A DNA stretch of 64,000 bases from positions 62,001-126,000 of the forward strand of contig NZ_VXKN01000008.1 of the NCBI RefSeq assembly GCF_008693185.1, in the 5' to 3' direction. Origin of the DNA: Acinetobacter qingfengensis (GTDB lineage: Bacteria; Pseudomonadota; Gammaproteobacteria; Pseudomonadales; Moraxellaceae). This document shows, one piece after another, positions 58,550 to 64,000 of the stretch. The translations under genes and the position numbers were made by a program. A model generated the notes under the pieces. It was not told where the DNA came from. It saw only the letters and a program-made list of their open reading frames with translations, and did not search any database. The stretch's first letter is position 1; every line of letters starts with the position of its first letter.

Positions 58550-58576
58550 AAAAGCAGGACAAATTGTCCTGCTTTT
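58550..58576. terminator. Bidirectional terminator between comM and the porin gene
   Basis: AAAAGCAGGAC (58550-58560) pairs with GTCCTGCTTTT (58566-58576). As and Ts on both flanks allow use from either side. Confidence 0.85.
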
Positions 58577-58603
58577 TGATTTAATAATGATCTTTACGAC
58601 AAT

Positions 58604-59362
58604 TTAGAATGTTTTGGTTAGCGTAAACACTGCACCAGTATCAACAGCTCTTTTTTCAGAACTTGTCATACCATCTGTATCAATATTGGTGCCTACAGCA
58701 GCCAATTCAGCAGTTAAACCTTCAACAGATTTAACGTTATAATTTACGCCCACTTTCCAGTCCACATAATCATCATTACCACCACCGAAGAAATCATCTT
58801 CATCAACCTTGGTGTACCCAACACTTGCCACACCACCAAATCCAGTATCAGCAAATGGTACAGAATATCCTAAGGTAAAATTCCATCCATTAGGGCCTTC
58901 TTTACCCCAGAAATCAGGTGTGTAATTGACGTTGGTTAATAAGCTATCCCCCGATGCCAATACATCGGCAAAAGTTAATTTGCCATAAAATTCTGGTGAA
59001 TTTGCATCACTTTCGCTAGGATAGTTATAGTAAACCACACCCACATCAAGTGTAGGTTTAATTGAACCTAATTGTAATGGTGTTGTATAACCAATCTGCG
59101 GGTCAAGTTCCATACTGGCATTTCCAACTTTGACATTTGAAGCAAAAGCTGAAAAATATAACCCCGAATTATGTGCTAGAGTAAAGCTTCCCTGAATTGC
59201 CGGATCATTTTCGGCCTGAGTTATGCCACGAAAACGATAATCAGAAGTTAAGGCTACGCTACCGCTTAGGCTTAATCCATATTGATCCAATCCATTATCT
59301 GCCGCAAAAGTTGCCCCAGATACTAATGAAATTGCAGCCAAAAGAAATGTTTTTTTGATCAT
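58604..59362 (-). CDS. TorF-family putative porin (TIGR02001 type)
   Basis: The 252-residue outer-membrane protein has a signal peptide ending FAADN and repeated amphipathic beta strands; it ends in Phe (VFTLTKTF). The TorF-type start SLSGSVALTSDYRFRGITQ is a strong family mark. A near-perfect sigma-54 promoter precedes it, so it is probably induced by nitrogen limitation. The solute is not known. Confidence 0.85.
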   Translation of the reverse strand: MIKKTFLLAAISLVSGATFAADNGLDQYGLSLSGSVALTSDYRFRGITQAENDPAIQGSFTLAHNSGLYFSAFASNVKVGNASMELDPQIGYTTPLQLGSIKPTLDVGVVYYNYPSESDANSPEFYGKLTFADVLASGDSLLTNVNYTPDFWGKEGPNGWNFTLGYSVPFADTGFGGVASVGYTKVDEDDFFGGGNDDYVDWKVGVNYNVKSVEGLTAELAAVGTNIDTDGMTSSEKRAVDTGAVFTLTKTF

Positions 59363-59407
59363 TGGAAATTCTCCACCAATTGAAGTATTTTGGACTCAAA
59401 GCTAAAA

Positions 59408-59423
59408 AGCAATATATATGCCA
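59408..59423 (-). promoter_or_regulatory. Sigma-54 promoter of the TorF-type porin
   Basis: On the minus strand TGGCAT (59423-59418), five bases, TTGCT (59412-59408) agrees with the -24/-12 consensus and spacing. The -12 end is 46 bases from the porin start codon. The rest of the 352-base gap to the OprD gene (59363-59714) is AT-rich and holds no gene. Confidence 0.75.
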
Positions 59424-59714
59424 ACAAAATTAAAAGCCGATATTTTTACAACTTATTCATTGGCATTATATTGATTTTATCAAGTTTTCTTATTATTAAT
59501 CATTAATTCATCAGCAAAAACTATATTTTGACTTAATTTTAAGCTATTTTTAGGCTAAATTATTATGTTTGCCTAAAAAATGTCACGCAAATGAAATAAA
59601 TTTGATATAAATGACCATTTTATTATAGAGTACCGTTTCAATTTGTTAAGTAACTCTTTATGAGTCATTAGTTACGAATAACAAATCGTTCAGGTATCTA
59701 TTTAGGGGATATAA

Positions 59715-60989
59715 ATGTTTAAAACACAAAAGCTTGCATTGGCATTCGTGATCAACGCTGCACTGATTTCAACCGCGTTTGCCAGCGAGCAAAGTGAATC
59801 AAAGGGATTTATTGACGATGCCTCAGGTTCCGTACTATTGCGTAATGGCTTTCTCCAACGTGATAAAAAAAATGGTTTAGCTGATACCAATTCATGGGTT
59901 CAATCTGTAATGCTAAAAGCAGAATCTGGCTTCACCCAAGGCACAATTGGCTTTGGTGTTGATGTCATAGGAGATTTCTCTTTCAAACTAGGTGATAACC
60001 AACATTCTGGCAATAATATGATTGCACACCATAATGATGGTACACCGTATGACCAGTGGACACGTGGCGGTGGCGCAGTAAAGGCCCGTATCTCTAACAC
60101 AACAGTAAAATATGGTACACAGGTTCTTGATTTACCTGTACTGGCCAGCATGACTACACGTAATGTACCCGAATACTTTACAGGTGTACTGGTCACCAGC
60201 CATGAAATTGATAATTTAGAATTAGTTGCAGGTAAATTCACTAAAAATCAGCAACCAGATCAAATTTCTTCAGACAAAAATGGGTTGGATCGGGCAGTTG
60301 TCTGGGGTGCCAAATACAAAATTAATGATCAACTGAATGCATCATATTATGGCGCAGATATCAAAGATAAGTTACAACGCCATTATGTTAATACCAATTT
60401 TAAACAAGCTTTAGCAAATGATGCATCTTTGACCTATGATTTCAGTGGTTATGCAAGCAAGTTTGAAAAAGGTGCATCAACCTACTTTATGGGCAACCTG
60501 ACAGAAGATAAAAATAACTATATCTGGGCAGTATCAGGAACGTATAACCAAGGCCCGCATACTTTAATGGCTGCATATCAGCAAAATACTGGTGGTATCG
60601 GTTACGATTATGGTAGCAATGCAGATGGTGGTCAGTCCATTTATCTACCGAACTCATACCTTTCTGATTTTAACAGCAAAGATGAAAAATCTGTACAATT
60701 ACAGTATACGCTTGATTTTGGTGCATTTAATGTTCCTGGTCTAAAATGGACCACTGCGTATGTTTATGGTTGGGATATTGACTTAATTAATCAAGTCTCT
60801 AATGACACCAATGCCAAAGAACACGAATTTTTTAATCAGGTCAGTTATACCGTACAAAGTGGTTTTGCCAAAAATCTTAGCGTCCGTGCACGTCATTCTA
60901 TCTTGCGTGACAGTGTAGCTGGTGCAAATGCTTATGGTGAAATCAATGAAACTCGTATCTTCGTAGATTTCCCGATTAAATTTTTCTGA
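59715..60989 (+). CDS. OprD-family outer membrane porin
   Basis: The 424-residue porin has a signal peptide ending AFA and the OprD-type plug and barrel: SKGFIDDASGSVLLRNGFLQRD start, GGGAVKARISNTTVKYGTQ, and a C-terminal aromatic (PIKFF). OprD proteins take up basic amino acids, carboxylates or aromatic compounds; the solute here is unknown. It diverges from the TorF-type gene. Confidence 0.92.
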   Translation: MFKTQKLALAFVINAALISTAFASEQSESKGFIDDASGSVLLRNGFLQRDKKNGLADTNSWVQSVMLKAESGFTQGTIGFGVDVIGDFSFKLGDNQHSGNNMIAHHNDGTPYDQWTRGGGAVKARISNTTVKYGTQVLDLPVLASMTTRNVPEYFTGVLVTSHEIDNLELVAGKFTKNQQPDQISSDKNGLDRAVVWGAKYKINDQLNASYYGADIKDKLQRHYVNTNFKQALANDASLTYDFSGYASKFEKGASTYFMGNLTEDKNNYIWAVSGTYNQGPHTLMAAYQQNTGGIGYDYGSNADGGQSIYLPNSYLSDFNSKDEKSVQLQYTLDFGAFNVPGLKWTTAYVYGWDIDLINQVSNDTNAKEHEFFNQVSYTVQSGFAKNLSVRARHSILRDSVAGANAYGEINETRIFVDFPIKFF

Positions 60990-61008
60990 TTAAAAAGTTA
61001 ATCACCAT

Positions 61009-61042
61009 AAAAAAACCTGCATTTCAACATGCAGGTTTTTTT
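61009..61042. terminator. Bidirectional terminator between the OprD gene and ppa
   Basis: AAAAAAACCTGCAT (61009-61022) pairs with ATGCAGGTTTTTTT (61029-61042). The convergent genes on both sides can share it. Confidence 0.9.
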
Positions 61043-61058
61043 ATACAAAAATTAAAAT

Positions 61059-61586
61059 TTATTTTTTTGCTGCTTCAATGGCTTTTAATACTTCAGCTTT
61101 AGCAACCTCAGCATTTTCCCAACCACTAATTTTAACCCATTTGCCTGGTTCTAAATCTTTGTAGTGTGCAAAAAAATGTTCAATCTGGTTAATCAATAAA
61201 GCTGGTAAATCTGTATATTCTTTTACATCTTTATATAAAGGTGTTAGTTTTTCATGTGGTACCGCAACCAGTTTTGCATCAATACCACCGTCATCTTCCA
61301 TATTCAACTTGCCAACAGGGCGACAACGAATCACTGAACCTGGCTCTACCGGATAAGGTGTCACAACCAATACATCCAATGGATCACCATCTTCAGATAA
61401 AGTATTTGGCACATAACCATAGTTTGCAGGATAGAACATTGCTGTCGCCATAAAACGATCTACGAATAAAGCGTCAGAATCTTTATCTACTTCATATTTA
61501 ATCGGTGCAGCATTTGCTGGAATTTCAATGACTACATAAATGTCATTTGGTGCATCTTTACCGGCCGGGATATTGTTGTAACTCAT
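61059..61586 (-). CDS. ppa: Inorganic pyrophosphatase, family I
   Basis: The 175-residue enzyme hydrolyses PPi. It starts [22 protein letters not shown] and has the metal-binding [16 protein letters not shown] motif. ATG 61586 is chosen to give the usual start; an earlier in-frame codon adds 21 unlikely residues. Length equals E. coli Ppa (175). Confidence 0.96.
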   Translation of the reverse strand: MSYNNIPAGKDAPNDIYVVIEIPANAAPIKYEVDKDSDALFVDRFMATAMFYPANYGYVPNTLSEDGDPLDVLVVTPYPVEPGSVIRCRPVGKLNMEDDGGIDAKLVAVPHEKLTPLYKDVKEYTDLPALLINQIEHFFAHYKDLEPGKWVKISGWENAEVAKAEVLKAIEAAKK

Positions 61587-61716
61587 AGCAATACTCTTAA
61601 ATAACCTGAAATCGTTGCGATGATAACCTAGATCGTTATACTCTGGCATGTATTATAAGAGCAAATTTATAAAAAATTACAGCATTACTCTATAATTCAG
61701 AATTAACTGCTTAGGA

Positions 61717-62112
61717 TTAAAACCTAATACACATCCACAGCAGAATAATTGGACATAATGTAGCCAATACCCATAAAATAGAACGTATAAGATGTGCATT
61801 ACACAGATAACTAATACCGTACAAAATACGTAAAAGAATATAAACACTGCCAAGCATAATTGAAAAATAATCTGGTACAACCAAATAATCTGCCATTAAC
61901 ATGGCAGCAATAAACAATGGCAAACCTTCAAAACTATTTTGCTGCACTGCATTTGCACGAGCTACAAGCCCAGTTTGTGTTGCTAAATATTCTCTCGGGC
62001 TACCATGTAAATGACGTTTATAGCCTGAACGCAGACGAGCAATAAATGCAAAAATATAAGGCAAAAGACATGCTGCCAGGATAATCAAGATAATGATATT
62101 TAGGCTATGCAC
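61717..62112 (-). CDS. MAPEG-family membrane protein
   Basis: The 131-residue protein has four hydrophobic helices. The ARANAVQQNSFEGLPLFIAAM block after TM1 is the MAPEG landmark that binds glutathione or lipid substrates in eicosanoid and microsomal transferases. In bacteria the function is usually unknown. It is transcribed alone, 130 bases from ppa. Confidence 0.82.
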   Translation of the reverse strand: MHSLNIIILIILAACLLPYIFAFIARLRSGYKRHLHGSPREYLATQTGLVARANAVQQNSFEGLPLFIAAMLMADYLVVPDYFSIMLGSVYILLRILYGISYLCNAHLIRSILWVLATLCPIILLWMCIRF

Positions 62113-62196
62113 CTGAACAAATCCTAAGAAAATTAGAGGCCAGCCATGATAACATGCTTAGGCTAAAGATCAGACATTTTTGAATAGGAAGCTTTC

Positions 62197-62583
62197 ATGA
62201 GTCACCCCGATCCAGACCGAGAACTCCAGCAAGCACTTGAAAAACGACAGAAAAACATCCATGAACTCAATCGTATTCTCTGGGTAGTTCTACCTACTCT
62301 GGCCTTACTGATCAGCATGATCGTGGCAAATTATAATATTTGGTCAACCTTGTTTAGCTTTATCGTGCTGAGTACAGCATTTATCTTGGTAGGAATTAAA
62401 CAAAAAAATTTGAGCCTTGTATTGGTTCTTACACTTATTTATTGTTTGATTGATAATTATCTAAGCTACCAGTATCAACTCAATAGTAGTGGCTTAAAAC
62501 GCCAGTTACTCATGTTGCTGTTTATTACCATCATTGGTTTAGGTCGTAACTTTGCAGATCGTGCCATGTTGAATAAAACCTAA
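62197..62583 (+). CDS. Hypothetical membrane protein
   Basis: The 128-residue protein has a charged N-terminal helix (residues 1-28), then four hydrophobic segments with short loops and a polar SYQYQLNSSGLKRQ linker. No family is recognised. It diverges from the MAPEG gene and converges on fadD. Confidence 0.68.
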   Translation: MSHPDPDRELQQALEKRQKNIHELNRILWVVLPTLALLISMIVANYNIWSTLFSFIVLSTAFILVGIKQKNLSLVLVLTLIYCLIDNYLSYQYQLNSSGLKRQLLMLLFITIIGLGRNFADRAMLNKT

Positions 62584-62591
62584 ATATAATA

Positions 62592-62626
62592 AAAAAAGCA
62601 GCCAGTTATGAGTACTGCCTGCTTTT
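62592..62626. terminator. Bidirectional terminator before fadD end
   Basis: AAAAGCAG and CTGCTTTT (ending 62626) flank an inner AGT/ACT pair across 62594-62626; A and T runs lie on the two sides. Confidence 0.75.
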
Positions 62627-62647
62627 CTGTTCTACACACCCAATATA

Positions 62648-64000
62648 TTATTTACGTAAATCTTTACGCAAAATTTTTCCAACATTGGATTTTGGTAATT
62701 CATCCAGAAATTCAACATAACGTGGACGTTTATAACCAGTTAAATTGGCTTTTGCATAAGCCAGAATTTCTTCTGATGTTAAACTTGGGTCTTTTTTAAC
62801 GATAAACATTTTCGGTGCTTCACCTGATTTGTCATCTTTAACACCAATGACTGCAACCTCAAGAACTTTTGGATGTTTTGCAACAACTTCCTCAATTTCA
62901 CTCGGATACACATTAAAGCCTGATACCAGAATCATATCTTTTTTACGGTCGACAATTTTTATGTAACCATTTTGATCCATGATACCAATATCACCTGTAC
63001 GGAAAAAACCATCTTTGGTCATCACCTTTTCAGTTTCATCAGGACGGTTCCAATAGCCTTTCATGACTTGTGGACCACGAACACAGATTTCTCCCTGTTC
63101 ACCCAAAGGCACTTCTGCCCCATCATCATCCAAAATGGCCATATCTGTTGAAGGTGCAGGAACACCAATCGTACCGGTAAATTCAAGATTGGCAGGTGGA
63201 TTAACTGATGCTAGTGGAGAAGTTTCAGATAATCCATAACCTTCAATAATATTAGAACCTGTCACTTGTTTCCATAGTTCTGCCGTAGATGGTAATACAG
63301 CCATACCACCACCAATCGCAATTTTTAAATTACTGTGATCAAGTTTTTTAAATTCTTCATTGTGTACCAATGCATTAAAAAGCGTGTTGACTGCTGGGAA
63401 AAATGCTGGCTTGTATTTACGCAATTCGCCAATAACAGCCGGTAAATCACGTGGGTTGGGAATTAAAATATTGGTTGAACCACGATACATACCGTAAAGT
63501 GCACAAACTGTAAAAGCAAAAATATGATAAAGTGGTAACGCACATACAATACGTTCCCCTTCTTTTGCCGCACCTTGTCCAAACTTGGTGGAAAAGATCA
63601 CATCAACCTGTAGCATATTAGCGATCAAGTTACGATGTGTCAGTTCGGCACCTTTGGAAATTCCAGTTGTTCCGCCAGTATATTGTAAAACCGCCGTATC
63701 ACTTAAGTTGATATTTGGACGCTGATATTTATGGGGAGAAATTTTGTTTAATGCTTCTTTAAAGCCAATATGTTCAGAAATATGCCAATCTGGAACCTGT
63801 TTACGTACTTTACGCAGAACAAAATTGACAATTGAGCCTTTAATCAGCCCAAGCATGTCGCCAACACCTGTAACGACAACATGCTTAACAGTTGTTTTAC
63901 CCAGAATTGCCTGATAAACATGTGCAAAGTTTTCGACAATAATTAAGACTTCAGCACCAGAATCATTAAGTTGATGTTCTAATTCACGTGCAGTATAAAG
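62648..64000 (-). CDS. fadD: Long-chain fatty acid--CoA ligase (FadD-like), 5' part outside the window
   Basis: The frame is open to the window edge, so the N-terminus is missing. The 450 residues seen carry the AMP-binding motif TGGTTGISKGAELTHRNL, the GYGLSETSP motif and the late DRKKDMILVSGFNVYPSEIEEVV and KRPRYVEFLDELPKSNVGKILR blocks. The enzyme activates fatty acids with ATP and CoA, matching fadBA in the window. Residues before NPLYTARELEHQL-type sequence lie beyond 64000. Confidence 0.92.
   Translation of the reverse strand, partial: LYTARELEHQLNDSGAEVLIIVENFAHVYQAILGKTTVKHVVVTGVGDMLGLIKGSIVNFVLRKVRKQVPDWHISEHIGFKEALNKISPHKYQRPNINLSDTAVLQYTGGTTGISKGAELTHRNLIANMLQVDVIFSTKFGQGAAKEGERIVCALPLYHIFAFTVCALYGMYRGSTNILIPNPRDLPAVIGELRKYKPAFFPAVNTLFNALVHNEEFKKLDHSNLKIAIGGGMAVLPSTAELWKQVTGSNIIEGYGLSETSPLASVNPPANLEFTGTIGVPAPSTDMAILDDDGAEVPLGEQGEICVRGPQVMKGYWNRPDETEKVMTKDGFFRTGDIGIMDQNGYIKIVDRKKDMILVSGFNVYPSEIEEVVAKHPKVLEVAVIGVKDDKSGEAPKMFIVKKDPSLTSEEILAYAKANLTGYKRPRYVEFLDELPKSNVGKILRKDLRK

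Overview
The window is AT-rich gammaproteobacterial chromosome and looks like Acinetobacter (Moraxellaceae). The support is gene content and protein similarity recalled from that genus: ParE, ComM, FadBA, ZnuABC/Zur, an atp operon led by AtpI, a TorF-type porin beside glnK-amtB/ubiK/comM, and many small lipoproteins. No rRNA, tRNA, CRISPR array or prophage was seen. Both edges cut genes: dprA on the left, a fadD-like acyl-CoA ligase on the right.

Layout. 0-9 kb: dprA end, tsaC, a divergent TetR/MFS pair with two matching operator-like palindromes, an EamA exporter, two paralogous lipoproteins around a glutathione peroxidase, a Cof-type phosphatase and a membrane diguanylate cyclase. 9-19.8 kb: parE, an ammonium transporter, and a minus-strand cluster encoding a GlnT/GmaS-type ligase, three split glutamate-synthase-like subunits (MgsA/B/C or GlxB/C/D type) and an MTHFR with a cysteine-rich C-terminal domain, with a divergent XRE-cupin regulator. 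19.8-27 kb: lipase-like hydrolase, mutY, an M23 lipoprotein, a possible Sm-like small protein, a LysE exporter, a strong small-RNA candidate, pncA, a DUF4198 protein and ybaK. 26.4-32.6 kb: one minus-strand operon, exbD-tonB-receptor-exbB-phospholipase D-cdh. 33.4-42 kb: a degenerate IS3-family element sitting in the loop of the atp operon terminator, then the whole atp operon, which carries two epsilon genes in tandem, one lacking most of the inhibitory C-terminal domain. 42-50 kb: znuA diverging from zur-znuC-znuB across a Zur-like box, an IS1595-type transposase fragment, fadBA. 50-64 kb: nrdR-ribD-adenine methyltransferase-ribE, glnK-amtB, ubiK, an uninterrupted comM, two porins, ppa, MAPEG and fadD.

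Connections. Four sigma-54 (-24/-12) promoter matches precede the first amt, the GlnT/Mgs-like operon, glnK-amtB and the TorF-type porin. This suggests that a nitrogen-limitation regulon (ammonium uptake, PII, methylamine-type nitrogen assimilation and possibly an outer-membrane channel) is spread over the window. The most unusual items are the truncated second epsilon gene, the sigma-54-linked amine/one-carbon operon, the small RNA candidate at 23.9 kb, and the TonB operon that ends in two phospholipid-hydrolase genes.
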